DNA from: VBDM01 sp963699535
GTDB lineage: Bacteria > Pseudomonadota > Gammaproteobacteria > Burkholderiales > SG8-39
Assembly (NCBI GenBank): GCA_963699535.1
Contig: CAVOUJ010000032.1
Span: 1 to 64,000, forward strand
Reading direction: 5' to 3'
Length of the DNA: 64,000 bases
The notes under the pieces are model-generated. The model made no database searches, was not told the DNA's origin, and worked only from the letters and a program-made list of their open reading frames with translations. Made by a program: the position numbers and the translations under genes. Position 1 is the stretch's first letter, and each line of letters begins with the position of its first letter. Positions 38,226 to 48,288 of the stretch are shown piece after piece.

Positions 38226-39517
38226 GTGAAATTCCTCGACCTCGATCCGATCGCACGGGCCGCAGGCACGGTGAAGATTGCCCGGATCGAAGAGCATCTC
38301 CAACCGCGTGCTGCTGCTCGCAGCCCTTTCGCGCGGCAACACACGGGTTCGCGATCTGCTGGATGCGGATGACACCCGCGTGATGCTCGAGGCGCTCGGG
38401 CGCCTGGGCGTCCGGGTTGCGCATGTCACCGATGGCCTCGACATTCAGGGAGCGCCCGGCGGTTTTCCGGTGAAGGACGCCGATCTGGCCCTCGGCAACG
38501 CCGGCACGGCATATCGGCCGCTTACCGCGGCCCTCGCGCTTGCGGGCGGGGAGTACCGGCTCTCGGGCGCGCCGCGGATGCACGAGCGCCCGATCGGCGA
38601 TCTGGTGGACGCATTGCGTCGGTTCGGGGCGCGTATCGAGTATTCAGGCACGGAAGGCTTCCCTCCGCTCGTCGTGCACGCGGGCAGGATCCGGACCGGA
38701 GACAAGGTGCGCGTGCGGGGTGATGTGTCTTCGCAATACCTGTCCGCGTTGCTGATGGCCCTGCCCATGACGGGGACGCAAACGGAAATCGAGGTCGAAG
38801 GGGAGCTGATCTCCAAGCCCTATGTCGAAATCACCCTGAATCTGATGCGTCGCTTCGGCGTCGAGGTCGAGCGTGACGGATGGAGAGCGTTTACCGTCCC
38901 GGCCAAGCGTTACGTCAGCCCCGGCGAGATCCGCGTCGAGGGGGACGCCTCCTCGGCGTCGTACTTCCTCGCCGCCGGCGCGATCGGCGGCGGCCCGGTG
39001 CGGGTGGAAGGCGTGGGGCGGGGCAGTATCCAGGGCGATGTCCGCTTCACCGAGGTGCTGGCAAAGATGGGGGCGAAGATCTCGTGGGGCGAGGACTGGA
39101 TCGAGGCCTCGGCAGGCCGCGGAAAATTGAAGCCGATCGACGCCGATCTCAATCACATTCCCGACGCGGCGATGACCGCCGCGGTCGCGGCGCTGTTTGC
39201 CGATGGAACGAGCACGCTTGAGGAACATCGCCAGCTGGCGCGTCAAGGAGACCGACCGCATCGCCGCGATGGCGACCGAGCTGCGCAAGCTCGGAGCCAC
39301 GGTCGACGAGGGCGCCGACTTTCTCCGCGTGACGCCGCCCTCGAAGCTGCGACCCGCGACGATAGACACTTACGACGACCACCGGATGGCGATGTCCCTT
39401 TCGCTCGCGGCGCTGGGCGGAATCAGGGTGCGCATCAACGACTCCGGCTGCGTGGCCAAGACCTTTCCGGAATATTTCGATGCGCTGGCGAGCATCTCGC
39501 GGCGGAATCCCGCGTGA
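38226..39517 (+). CDS. aroA: 3-phosphoshikimate 1-carboxyvinyltransferase (EPSP synthase), two frameshifts
   Basis: The shikimate-pathway enzyme joining phosphoenolpyruvate to shikimate-3-phosphate. After an extra base near 38281 the active-site loop reads PGSKSISNRVLLLAALSRGN. LALGNAGTAYRPLTAALALA, MHERPIGDLVDALRRFGARI and VSSQYLSALLMALPMTGTQT are all present. A second extra base near 39227 precedes NIASWRVKETDRIAAMATEL, and DTYDDHRMAMSLSLAALGG completes the signature set. GTG at 38226 is the likely start. The length of about 430 residues is normal. Its stop overlaps the GTG of cmk. Confidence 0.94.
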
Positions 39518-40179
39518 GCGCTGCTCCGGTCATCGCCATCGACGGTCCCTCGGCTTCGGGCAAGGGCACGGTGGCGCAGCTCGTCGCCCGGGAGCTCGGT
39601 TTCCACTATCTGAACAGCGGCGCGCTTTACCGTCTGGTCGCGCTCACCGTCGTCAGGAACGACATCGACACCTCGGACGAGGCCGAGGCAGCTTGCGTCG
39701 CCGTGCAACTGCCCACCCCCCGGTTCGAGGGAGAGGAGATCTTCCTGGACGGCAGGCCGGTGACCGATGCGATCCGCACCGAGCAGGTCTCCGCGGCTGC
39801 GTCCTTCGTCGCGGCCCTTCCCAGGGTGCGCGAGGCCCTGCTGGGACGCCAGCGGGCCTTCCGCCAACCCCCCGGTCTGGTCGCCGAAGGCCGCGACATG
39901 GGGTCGGTGGTGTTCCCCGACGCGGACCTCAAAGTGTTCCTCACGGCGAGCCTCGAGGCCCGGGCGGAACGGCGACTTAAACAGTTGAAAGAGAAAGGAA
40001 TCGCTGCTACACTGGCCGCCCTTTTGAAGGACTTGCGCGAGCGCGACTCACGCGATGCGACACGCAGCGTGGCGCCTCTCAAGCATAGTCCCGGAGCGCG
40101 GCTTCTCGACACGACCTCGATGAGCGCCGAGCAGGCGGCGGCCCGGATCGTGGGCTGGTACCGCGGGGCGAACGGGTGA
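39514..40179 (+). CDS. cmk: Cytidylate kinase
   Basis: A 221-residue CMP/dCMP kinase, intact. The P-loop is VIAIDGPSASGKGTVAQLVA, followed by LGFHYLNSGALYRLVALTVV. GLVAEGRDMGSVVFPDADLK is the CMP-binding region and RERDSRDATRSVAPLKHSPG the lid. GTG at 39514 overlaps the aroA stop (GTGA). An intrinsic terminator follows, separating it from rpsA. Confidence 0.96.
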   Translation: MSAAPVIAIDGPSASGKGTVAQLVARELGFHYLNSGALYRLVALTVVRNDIDTSDEAEAACVAVQLPTPRFEGEEIFLDGRPVTDAIRTEQVSAAASFVAALPRVREALLGRQRAFRQPPGLVAEGRDMGSVVFPDADLKVFLTASLEARAERRLKQLKEKGIAATLAALLKDLRERDSRDATRSVAPLKHSPGARLLDTTSMSAEQAAARIVGWYRGANG

Positions 40180-40183
40180 CATC

Positions 40184-40213
40184 AAGCCAAGCGCCGCAGG
40201 ACTTGGCTTTTTG
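40184..40213 (+). terminator. Intrinsic terminator after cmk
   Basis: Stem AAGCCAAG / CTTGGCTT around a ten-base loop, followed by TTTTG. It ends the serA-to-cmk transcript, so rpsA probably has its own promoter in the next 50 bases. Confidence 0.75.
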
Positions 40214-40263
40214 TTGTGGATCAACGAACCCCGCCCTCCAGGGCGGTTAGATGCAAGGTGTTT

Positions 40264-41980
40264 ATGTCGAATGTAGCCCCCGCAGTAGCAGCAGCCCCCC
40301 AGGAAAGTTTCGCCGCCCTTTTCGAGGAAAGCCTCACGCGCAAGGAAATGCGCACCGGTGAGGTGATCACCGCCGAAGTCGTCCGCGTGGACATGAACTA
40401 CGTCGTCGTCAACGCGGGCCTCAAGTCCGAATCGTTCATCGCCCTCGAGGAATTCAAGAACGACAAGGGCGAAGTCGAGGTCAAGCCCGGCGATTTCACG
40501 AGCGTCGCCATCGAGGCGCTCGAGGACGGATACGGCGAGACGCGCCTGTCGCGCGACAAGGCGAAGCGCCTCGCCGCCTGGATGGATCTGGAAAAGGCCC
40601 TCGAGAACGGCACCCTGGTGAAGGGCATCATTTCCGGAAAGGTTAAGGGCGGGCTCACCGTCATGACCAACGGCATACGCGCATTCCTGCCCGGATCGCT
40701 CGTCGACATCCGCCCGGTCAAGGACACCATGCCCTACGAGGGCAAGGAGATGGAGTTCAAGGTCATCAAGCTCGACCGCAAGAGGAACAACGTGGTCGTG
40801 TCGCGCCGCGCGGTGCTCGAGGCCTCGCAAGGGGCGGAGCGCGAGGCGCTGCTCGCCAATCTGCAGGAAGGTGCGATCGTCAAGGGCATCGTCAAGAACA
40901 TCACCGATTACGGCGCCTTCGTCGATCTCGGCGGCATCGACGGCCTGCTGCACATCACCGACCTTGCCTGGCGGCGGGTGAAGCACCCCTCGGAAGTGCT
41001 CACCGTCGGCGATGAAGTCACCGCGAAGGTGCTCAAGTTCGACACCGAGAAGAACCGCGTGTCCCTCGGCCTGAAGCAGCTGGGCGAAGATCCCTGGGTG
41101 GGCCTCGTCGCGCCGCTATCCGACCGGAACCCGCCTTTTCGGCAAGGTGACCAATCTCACCGACTACGGCGCTTTCGTCGAGGTCGAGCAGGGCATAGAG
41201 GGACTGGTGCACGTGTCGGAGATGGACTGGACCAACAAGAACGTGCATCCGTCCAAGGTCGTCGCCCTCGGGGACGAGGTGGAAGTCATGATTCTCGAGA
41301 TCGACGAGGAGCGGCGGCGCATCTCGCTCGGAATGAAGCAGTGCATGCCCAATCCCTGGGAGGATTTCGCGGCGAACTTCAAGAAGGGCGACAAGGTCAA
41401 GGGTCAGATCAAGTCGATCACCGACTTCGGCATCTTCATCGGCCTGCCGGGCGGAATCGACGGCCTGGTGCATCTCTCCGACCTGTCCTGGTCGCTGCCG
41501 GGTGAAGAGGCGGTCCGCAACTTCAAGAAGGGCGAAGAAACCGAGGCGCAGGTGTTGTCGATCGACGTCGAGCGCGAGCGGATTTCTCTGGGGATCAAGC
41601 AGATCGAAGGCGATCCTTTCAACAACTTCGTCGCAGGGCACGAGAAGGGCAAGCTGGTTTCCGGCGTGGTCAAGTCGGTGGACGCAAAAGGCGCGGTCAT
41701 CGTGCTCTCCGGGGATGTCGAGGGTTATCTGCGTGCTTCCGAGATTTCCCGCGACCGCGTCGAGGACGCCCGCACCCATCTGAAAGAGGGCGACAGCGTC
41801 ACGGCGATGATCATCAACGTGGACCGCAAGAACCGCACCATCAATCTTTCGGTCAAGCAGAAGGACCTCGCCGACGAAACCGAGGCGATGGCCAAGCTCC
41901 AGAGCGAAAGCGCCGCGAGCACCGGCAGCACCAACCTGGGCGCTCTCCTGAAGGCGAAACTGGACAACAAGAGTACCTGA
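40264..41980 (+). CDS. rpsA: 30S ribosomal protein S1, one frameshift
   Basis: A protein of about 571 residues with six S1 (OB-fold) repeats that brings mRNA to the ribosome. Repeat starts are recognisable as GEVITAEVVRVDMNYVVVNA, VKGIISGKVKGGLTVMTNGI, VKGIVKNITDYGAFVDLGGI, GKVTNLTDYGAFVEVEQGIE, VKGQIKSITDFGIFIGLPGG and VSGVVKSVDAKGAVIVLSGD. An extra base near 41117 changes the frame between repeats three and four (GEDPWVGLVA to ARYPTGTRLFGKVTN). It is followed after 13 bases by ihfB, the usual order in Proteobacteria. Confidence 0.95.
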
Positions 41981-41993
41981 CCGGGACGCGAGC

Positions 41994-42275
41994 ATGACCA
42001 AGTCCGAATTGATCGCGAGGCTGGCGGCGCGCTATTCGCAGCTCGTCGCCAAGGATGCCGAGTTCACGGTCAAGATGATTCTCGATGCGATGACGCAGAG
42101 CCTGGTGAAGGCCCAGCGCATCGAGATCCGCGGCTTCGGAAGCTTCGGGTTGAACCACCGTCCTGCGCGCGTAGGCCGGAATCCGAAATCAGGCGAGAAG
42201 GTGCACGTTCCGGAGAAGTTCGTGCCGCATTTCAAGGCAGGCAAGGAATTGCGCGAGAGGGTCGATCAGAAATAG
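41994..42275 (+). CDS. ihfB: Integration host factor beta subunit
   Basis: A 93-residue HU/IHF-family DNA-bending protein. MTKSELIARLAARYSQLVAK and the DNA-intercalating beta-arm region GRNPKSGEKVHVPEKFVPHF mark it as IHF-beta; RIEIRGFGSFGLNHRPARVG is the conserved body. It forms a heterodimer with IhfA, which is not in the window. The position directly after rpsA supports the assignment. Confidence 0.95.
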   Translation: MTKSELIARLAARYSQLVAKDAEFTVKMILDAMTQSLVKAQRIEIRGFGSFGLNHRPARVGRNPKSGEKVHVPEKFVPHFKAGKELRERVDQK

Positions 42276-42299
42276 GGATCTTGGCCGGCGGCAAGCGAG

Positions 42300-42328
42300 C
42301 GGCGGCATCGAGGTGGTGCCGCCGTTTT
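42300..42328 (+). terminator. Intrinsic terminator after ihfB
   Basis: Stem CGGCGGCAT / GTGCCGCCG around a seven-base loop followed by TTTT, 24 bases after the ihfB stop. Confidence 0.75.
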
Positions 42329-42350
42329 GCTTTGGTAACTCGATTCAATC

Positions 42351-42635
42351 ATGAGATTCGTGGCTCATCTGTCCTGGCTGTTGCGCGCGCTTGTGTTCCT
42401 GGCGATATTGCTGCTCGCCCTCATGAATACCGGTCCGGTGACGCTGCGCTTCCCCCTGGTGACCTGGGAAACGCCGATGATCCTGGCCATTCTCGTCTTC
42501 CTCGCCCTCGGCGCCGCGCTGGGAGTCGTGGCCTGCCTCCCGAGGCTGCTCCGGCAGCGGAGCGAAATCGCAAGACTCAAGCGCGAACTGGGCGCAGGGG
42601 GGGCGGCCTTGCACCGGACTCCCGGCGACTCCTAG
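42351..42635 (+). CDS. lapA: LPS assembly protein A (LapA/DUF1049)
   Basis: A 94-residue inner-membrane protein with two transmembrane helices (WLLRALVFLAILLLALMNTG and MILAILVFLALGAALGVVAC) separated by a short periplasmic loop, then a basic cytoplasmic helix QRSEIARLKRELG. This is the LapA layout; LapA works with LapB in controlling LPS synthesis through LpxC turnover. lapB starts six bases downstream. Confidence 0.85.
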   Translation: MRFVAHLSWLLRALVFLAILLLALMNTGPVTLRFPLVTWETPMILAILVFLALGAALGVVACLPRLLRQRSEIARLKRELGAGGAALHRTPGDS

Positions 42636-42641
42636 GCTCCA

Positions 42642-43823
42642 ATGGCGATGGATTTCGAGCTCTGGTGGCTGTTCGGGTTCGCGCTGTTCTTCGGCCTGGG
42701 TTGGCTCGCGGCGAGAGTGGACATCAAGCAGCTGCTCTCGGAATCGCGGCGCCTCCCCCGCTCGTATTTCAAAGGCCTCAACTTTCTGCTCAACGAGCAG
42801 CCGGACAAGGCCATCGAGGCGTTCATCGAGGTGGTGAAGGTCGATCCCGAGACGGTCGAGCTGCATTTTGCGCTCGGGAGCCTGTTCCGCAGGCGCGGGG
42901 AAACCGAGCGCGCGATCCGCATGCACCAGAACCTGCTGGAGCGCGCGGACCTGCTCGCGGAGCAGCGACTGCAGGCGATGATCGAGCTCGGACAAGACTA
43001 CCTCAAGGCTGGGCTGCTCGATCGTGCAGAAGCTGTCTTTGCCAAGCTCAAGGACTCGCCGCATCGCATCGAAGCGTTCAAGTTCCTCCTCGAGATCTAT
43101 CAGCAGGAGAAGGACTGGATGAAAGCCATCGACGCCGCCCGCGAGCTGGAAAGGAACTCCGGGGAGTCCGCGCAGAAGGAAATCGCGAACTACTTCTGCG
43201 AGCTGGCGGTCTCGGACGCGACGCATTCGCGTCCGGACGCGGCGAAGCGCCATCTGGAAGAAGCCCTGGCGATACACCGCAAGTGCGTCCGCGCCAACCT
43301 CATCCTAGGCGATCTCGCGGCCGCCGCAGGCGACTATGCCGGCGCCATCGATGCGTGGAAGCGGATCGAGCAGCAGAACCCCGCCTACCTCGCTTTGGTC
43401 GCGCAGCGCCTGCTCGAGAGCCATCGAGCTCTCGGCCGCTCGGAAGAGGGCTTGACGCTGCTGCGCGGCTATCTCGCCAGCTTTCCTTCGCCCGATCTCC
43501 TCGACGTCGCTTTTCAATCGGCGCTGGACGCCGAAGGGCCCGAAGCCGCCTATAAGCTGGTGAAGGAGGAGCTGCGGCGCAACCAGACGCTACTGGGCCT
43601 GGACAAGCTGCTCGAGGCGCAGCTCATGTTCGCGCCGGCTGAGCGGCGCAACGATCTGGAGCTGGTGCGCAACCTCGTACAGAGCCACACCCGGCGCCTC
43701 GCGCGCTACCGCTGCGACAATTGCGGGTTCAAGGCGCGGCAGTTCTACTGGCACTGCCCGGCGTGTGGCGGCTGGGAGACCTATCCACCCAAGCGCACCG
43801 AGGAATTCGAGCTGGCGCCTTGA
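42642..43823 (+). CDS. lapB: LPS assembly protein B (LapB/YciM)
   Basis: A 393-residue TPR protein anchored by an N-terminal helix (WWLFGFALFFGLGWLAARVD). About nine TPR-like repeats follow, including YFKGLNFLLNEQPDKAIEAF and LHFALGSLFRRRGETERAIR. The C-terminal rubredoxin-type metal site has two Cys pairs, YRCDNCGFKARQFYWHCPAC. LapB regulates LPS amount by steering FtsH toward LpxC and acts at the cytoplasmic face of the inner membrane. It is intact and in tandem with lapA, ahead of sugar-nucleotide and heptose genes. Confidence 0.93.
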   Translation: MAMDFELWWLFGFALFFGLGWLAARVDIKQLLSESRRLPRSYFKGLNFLLNEQPDKAIEAFIEVVKVDPETVELHFALGSLFRRRGETERAIRMHQNLLERADLLAEQRLQAMIELGQDYLKAGLLDRAEAVFAKLKDSPHRIEAFKFLLEIYQQEKDWMKAIDAARELERNSGESAQKEIANYFCELAVSDATHSRPDAAKRHLEEALAIHRKCVRANLILGDLAAAAGDYAGAIDAWKRIEQQNPAYLALVAQRLLESHRALGRSEEGLTLLRGYLASFPSPDLLDVAFQSALDAEGPEAAYKLVKEELRRNQTLLGLDKLLEAQLMFAPAERRNDLELVRNLVQSHTRRLARYRCDNCGFKARQFYWHCPACGGWETYPPKRTEEFELAP

Positions 43824-43839
43824 TCTGAAAGGAGTTGCA

Positions 43840-45180
43840 GTGAAAGTGACCATTGTTGGCACCGGCTACGTCGGACTCGTAACGGGCGCCTGTTTTGCGG
43901 ATGTCGGCAACGAAGTGCTCGGTCTGGATGTGGACGCGGCGAAGATCCGCACCCTGGAGGGGGGTGGGATCCCGATCTATGAACCCGGGCTGCTCGAGGT
44001 CGTCAAGCGCAATCGCGCCGCCGGCCGGCTGCACTTTACGACCGATGTCGAGCGGGCGGTCCGCTTCGGGACGGTGCAATGCATCGCGGTGGGCACGCCT
44101 CCGGGCGAGGACGGCTCTGCCGACCTGCAGCACGTGCTGGCGGCCGCTCGCAGCATCGGCCGGACCATGACCGAATACCGGGTAGTCGTGGACAAGTCGA
44201 CCGTGCCGGTGGGGACTGCCGACAAGGTGCGCGCGGCGGTTGCGGCCGAGCTCGGAAAGCGCGGGGTCGAGATACCCTTCGCCGTGGTTTCGAATCCGGA
44301 ATTTCTCAAGGAGGGAGCGGCCGTCGAGGATTTCATGCGCCCGGACCGCGTGGTCGTGGGCGCCGATGACGCTCGGGCGATCGGGATCATGCGAACGCTC
44401 TACGCCCCGTTCCAGCGGAACCACGAGCGCCTGCTCGTGATGGATGTGCGCTCGGCGGAGCTCACCAAGTACGCGGCAAACGCCATGCTTGCGACGCGCA
44501 TTTCCTTCATGAACGAGCTCGCCAATCTCGCCGAGCGCATCGGCGCGGACATCGAGGAAGTGCGCAAGGGCATTGGCTCCGATCCCCGGATCGGGTACCA
44601 GTTCCTCTATCCCGGGGCGGGCTACGGCGGGTCCTGCTTTCCGAAGGACGTCAAGGCGCTGATCCGCACCGCCGCGGAAGCCGGCAGCACGCTGCCGATC
44701 ATCGAAGCGGTGGAGGAGGTCAACGCGGGACAGAAACGCGTGCTCGCCAAGAAGATCCTGCAGAGGTTCGGCGGGAAGCTTTCGGGACGGCGCATCGCCG
44801 TGTGGGGCCTCGCGTTCAAGCAGAACACCGACGACATGCGGGAAGCTTCGAGCCGCGTCCTGATCGAGGATCTGCTGGCGAACGGCGCCACGGTCTGCGC
44901 CTACGACCCCGTTGCGATGACCGCGGCGAAGAGAGAATTTGCGGGGCTCGCCGGCGTGAGCTATGCGGACTCGCCGCTCGCAGCGCTCGAGGGCGCCGAC
45001 GCGCTGGCGGTCGTTACCGAATGGCAGGAGTTCCGCAGCCCCGACTTCGAGGCGATCCGGGCGAAGCTCAAGACACCGGCGGTTTTCGACGGGCGCAACC
45101 TCTACGATCCCGCAGAGATGAAGCGCTGCGGCCTGGAGTACTATCCGATCGGACGGGCTGCGGTGAAGGCGGGCAAGTGA
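43840..45180 (+). CDS. ugd: UDP-glucose 6-dehydrogenase
   Basis: A 446-residue enzyme oxidising UDP-glucose to UDP-glucuronate. The NAD-binding start is MKVTIVGTGYVGLVTGACFA, with CIAVGTPPGEDGSADLQHVL and VVVDKSTVPVGTADKVRAAV. The catalytic Cys lies in YPGAGYGGSCFPKDVKALIR, and IAVWGLAFKQNTDDMREASS is the C-terminal domain signature. GTG at 43840 follows an AAAGGAG ribosome-binding site. The product feeds LPS or capsule sugars. Its TGA overlaps the GTG of the next gene. Confidence 0.95.
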   Translation: MKVTIVGTGYVGLVTGACFADVGNEVLGLDVDAAKIRTLEGGGIPIYEPGLLEVVKRNRAAGRLHFTTDVERAVRFGTVQCIAVGTPPGEDGSADLQHVLAAARSIGRTMTEYRVVVDKSTVPVGTADKVRAAVAAELGKRGVEIPFAVVSNPEFLKEGAAVEDFMRPDRVVVGADDARAIGIMRTLYAPFQRNHERLLVMDVRSAELTKYAANAMLATRISFMNELANLAERIGADIEEVRKGIGSDPRIGYQFLYPGAGYGGSCFPKDVKALIRTAAEAGSTLPIIEAVEEVNAGQKRVLAKKILQRFGGKLSGRRIAVWGLAFKQNTDDMREASSRVLIEDLLANGATVCAYDPVAMTAAKREFAGLAGVSYADSPLAALEGADALAVVTEWQEFRSPDFEAIRAKLKTPAVFDGRNLYDPAEMKRCGLEYYPIGRAAVKAGK

Positions 45181-46148
45181 AGGCGGAAAAGCTGGTATCT
45201 GTCGGAGCTGCGCAGGGCGCGCGATCCTCGTGGTGGGCGACGTGATGCTCGATCGCTACTGGTTCGGCGAGGTGAAGCGTATTTCGCCGGAGGCGCCGGT
45301 GCCCATAGTGAAGATCGAGATCGAGCGCACCGAAGGAAACTCCCGGCGGGGCCGCAAACGTGGCGGTCAACGCCGCAGCGCTGGGGGCGAACGTCGCACT
45401 GCTCTCGGTGGTCGGCGACGACGAACCCGGCCGCACGCTCGCGGAGCTCCTCGAGAAAGCGGGCGTCAGTACGCACCTGCACCGCGATCGGCGAAATCTC
45501 CACGACGGTGAAACTGCGCGTGATCGGAGGCGCATCAGCAGATGCTTCGCGTCGACTTCGAGACCCCGCCCAGCCACGAAGTGCTGCTCGACAAGCTCGC
45601 CGATTTCCGGGAAATGATCGCCGACCGCAACGTGATCATCCTTTCGGATTACGGCAAGGGCGGCCTCGCGCATATCGCGCAGATGATCGAGCTTGCCCGC
45701 GCTCAAGGGCAAGGCGGTGCTGGTGGACCCGAAAGGCGAGGATTATTCCCGGTATCGGGGCGCGACGATGGTCACGCCCAATCGCTCGGAGCTGCGCGAA
45801 GTCGTGGGGCGCTGGAAGAACGAGGACGAACTTGCGGCAAAGGCTCAGGGCCTGCGCGAAAAGCTCGGACTGCGAGGCGCTGCTCGTGACTCGCAGCGAG
45901 GAGGGCATGACGCTGTACGAGAAGGGACGCGTGCGGCACGAGCCGGCTCGCGCGCGCGAGGTGTTCGACGTCAGCGGCGCGGGTGACACGGTGATCGCGA
46001 CGCTCGGCGTGATGCTGGGCGCGGGCATGCCGTTGTGAGGACGCGGTCGTGATCGCCAATCAGGCGGCGGGAATCAGTGGTCGGCAAGCTGGGCGCGGCC
46101 GTCGGTCCAGTCCCGCACGAGCTGCTCGAAGCGCTCGCGCAGAGCTAG
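45177..46148 (+). CDS. hldE: D-glycero-beta-D-manno-heptose-7-phosphate kinase (HldE domain I/RfaE1), many frameshifts
   Basis: A PfkB-family kinase of LPS heptose synthesis, about 320 residues with roughly eight indels bridged. Readable parts are ILVVGDVMLDRYWFGEVKRI, SPEAPVPIVKIE, GGAANVAVNAAALGANVALL, LLDKLADFREMIADRNVIIL with SDYGKGGLAHIAQMIELAR, TMVTPNRSELREVVGRWKNE, and the PfkB signature EVFDVSGAGDTVIATLGVML. It ends HELLEALAQS, with no adenylyltransferase domain, as in Betaproteobacteria where the two activities are on separate genes. It lies directly before hldD. Confidence 0.88.
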
Positions 46149-46159
46149 AAGGACAGGCT

Positions 46160-47164
46160 ATGTACATCGTGGTCACCGGCGCGGCCGGCTTCGTAGGCTC
46201 GAATCTGGTCCGTGCGCTCAACGCGCGCGGCGAGACCCAGATTCTCGCCGTCGACGAGCTGCAACGAGGCGACAAGTTCCGCAATCTCGCCGCCTGCGAG
46301 ATCGCCGATTACCTCGACAAGGACGAATTTCGTGCGCGGCTCGTCGCGGGGGATTTCAGCGGATCCATCGACGCCGTCTTCCATCAAGGCGCCTGCTCCG
46401 ACACCATGGAGACGGACGGGCGCTTCATGATGGACAACAATTACCGCTACTCGATGGCTCTGCTCGACTTCTGCATCGAGGACGAGGTACCGTTCATCTA
46501 CGCTTCCTCCGCGGCGGTGTACGGAGCCAGCACGACGTTCCGGGAGGAACGCAAGTTCGAGGCGCCCCTGAACGTCTACGGGTACTCGAAATTTCTTTTC
46601 GACCAGACGGTGCGCCGGCGCCTGGCCGAGTCGGGCTCGCAGGTCGCGGGCTTTCGCTACTTCAACGTCTACGGTCCCAATGAATGGCACAAAGGCCGCA
46701 TGGCGTCGGTGGCCTGGCACTTCTTCAACCAGTATCGGGCGGAGCAGAGCGTGCATCCGTTCGTCGGATCGGGAAGCTACGCGGACGGAGAGCAGCGCCG
46801 CGATTTCGTTTCCGTCGAGGATGTGGTCAAGGTCAACCTGCATTTTCTCGATCGGCCCGAGCTTTCTGGCATCTTCAATGTCGGAACCGGGAGGGCGCAG
46901 AGCTTCAACGACATGGCCCTCGCCACGATCAACGCCTGCCGCGCGGCGGCGAATCAGAAGCCGGTCGGCCTGGAGGATGCGCGCAGTCAGGGGCTCATCC
47001 GCTACTCGCCGTTTCCGGACGCGCTCAAGGGCAAGTACCAGAATTTCACCCAGGCCGACATCGGCGCGCTGCGCCGCGCGGGCTACACCGCGCCGTTTCT
47101 CACGGTCGAGGAAGGGGTCGCGCGGTATTGCCGGCAGTTGCTGGAGGAACAGCGCGCGGGCTGA
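46160..47164 (+). CDS. hldD: ADP-L-glycero-D-manno-heptose-6-epimerase
   Basis: A 334-residue short-chain dehydrogenase-type epimerase making the LPS core heptose donor. The NADP motif is YIVVTGAAGFVGSNLVRALN. DAVFHQGACSDTMETDGRFM and the YxxxK pair in NVYGYSKFLFDQTVRRRLAE are characteristic, as are FRYFNVYGPNEWHKGRMASV and GEQRRDFVSVEDVVKVNLHF. It is intact. The ATG follows the GGACAGG after the hldE stop. Confidence 0.95.
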   Translation: MYIVVTGAAGFVGSNLVRALNARGETQILAVDELQRGDKFRNLAACEIADYLDKDEFRARLVAGDFSGSIDAVFHQGACSDTMETDGRFMMDNNYRYSMALLDFCIEDEVPFIYASSAAVYGASTTFREERKFEAPLNVYGYSKFLFDQTVRRRLAESGSQVAGFRYFNVYGPNEWHKGRMASVAWHFFNQYRAEQSVHPFVGSGSYADGEQRRDFVSVEDVVKVNLHFLDRPELSGIFNVGTGRAQSFNDMALATINACRAAANQKPVGLEDARSQGLIRYSPFPDALKGKYQNFTQADIGALRRAGYTAPFLTVEEGVARYCRQLLEEQRAG

Positions 47165-47169
47165 TGTCA

Positions 47170-47320
47170 CGGTAGCGGGCCATTTCGCCTTCGCTCCTGG
47201 CGCGGCAAACGACACGCTACGGGTACCCGGCCGCTTGCGCCTCCATTGAAGCGGTCGGCGCGCGGCCACCCGTAACGCGTGTCGCCGCGCAAGTCGCTCG
47301 GCGAAACGGCCCACTACCGA
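47170..47320. repeat. Long imperfect inverted repeat between hldD and cysM
   Basis: The outer arms GGTAGCGGGCCATTTCGCC and GGCGAAACGGCCCACTACC are near-perfect reverse complements. Pairing continues inward with GACACGCTACGGGT against ACCCGTAACGCGTGTC. The whole 150-base gap can fold into one long hairpin. There is no T-run, so it is more like a mobile palindromic element or structured RNA than a simple terminator. Confidence 0.6.
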
Positions 47321-47358
47321 TGCCTCGCGCCGTGCCGATCGCGGGATATCATAGAAAC

Positions 47359-48267
47359 ATGGACCGTAATCCCGCGCTGAACTACAAGACCATCGAAGGC
47401 ACGGTCGGCGATACGCCGCTCGTCAGGCTGCAGAGAATTCCCGGCAAGACCTCCAACATCCTCCTGTGCAAGCTCGAGGGCGACAATCCGGCCGGATCCG
47501 TGAAGGACCGTCCCGCGATGTCGATGATCGTGCGCGCGGAAAAGCGCGGCACGATCAAGCCGGGAGACCCGCTGATCGAAGCGACCAGCGGGAACACCGG
47601 CATTGCGCTGGCGATGGCCGCGGCGATCCGGGGCTACCGCATGGTGCTGATCATGCCCGAGCACCTGTCCGCGGAGCGGCGCCAGACGATGCGCGCCTTC
47701 GGCGCAGAGATCATACTCACCCCTAAGGCGGGCGGCATGGAGGCCGCGCGCGATCTTGCGGAGAAGATGCAGCGCGAGGGCAAGGGAAGGATCCTCGACC
47801 AGTTCGCGAACCCGGACAATCCCCTGTCTCACTACGAAGGCACAGGGCCGGAAATCTGGCGCGACACCAAGGGAACGATCACGCACTTCGTGAGCAGCAT
47901 GGGAACGACCGGCACGATCATGGGCTGCTCGCGATTCTTCAAGGAAAAGAACCCCAAGATCCAGATCATCGGGTGCCAGCCCGAAGAAGGCTCGCAGATT
48001 CCCGGTATCCGCAAATGGCCCGATGCGTACTTGCCGAAGATCTACGACAAGCTGCGCGTCGATCGGCTGGAATACGTGAGCCAGGCCGACGCCGAGGACA
48101 TGGCGCGCCGCATGGCGCGGGAGGAGGGGATTTTCGCGGGCATTTCGTCGGGCGGCGCGCTCGCGGTCGCGCTCAGGATCTCGCGCACGGTGGAGAACGC
48201 GACCATCGTGACTATCGTGTGCGACCGCGGTGACCGGTATCTCTCGACAGGTGTTTTCCCGGACTGA
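47359..48267 (+). CDS. cysM: Cysteine synthase B
   Basis: A 302-residue PLP enzyme of the O-acetylserine (thiol) lyase family. GTVGDTPLVRLQRIPGKTSN opens the fold; the PLP lysine is in NPAGSVKDRPAMSMI; the substrate loop is IEATSGNTGIALAMAAAIRG; and SSMGTTGTIMGCSRFFKEKN is the PLP phosphate-binding region. The CysM type is inferred from the shorter length and the segment GCQPEEGSQIPGIRKWPDAY. It is intact, and follows hldD as in several betaproteobacterial genomes. Confidence 0.93.
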   Translation: MDRNPALNYKTIEGTVGDTPLVRLQRIPGKTSNILLCKLEGDNPAGSVKDRPAMSMIVRAEKRGTIKPGDPLIEATSGNTGIALAMAAAIRGYRMVLIMPEHLSAERRQTMRAFGAEIILTPKAGGMEAARDLAEKMQREGKGRILDQFANPDNPLSHYEGTGPEIWRDTKGTITHFVSSMGTTGTIMGCSRFFKEKNPKIQIIGCQPEEGSQIPGIRKWPDAYLPKIYDKLRVDRLEYVSQADAEDMARRMAREEGIFAGISSGGALAVALRISRTVENATIVTIVCDRGDRYLSTGVFPD

Positions 48268-48288
48268 CCGCGCCCGGCGCGCGAGCGA

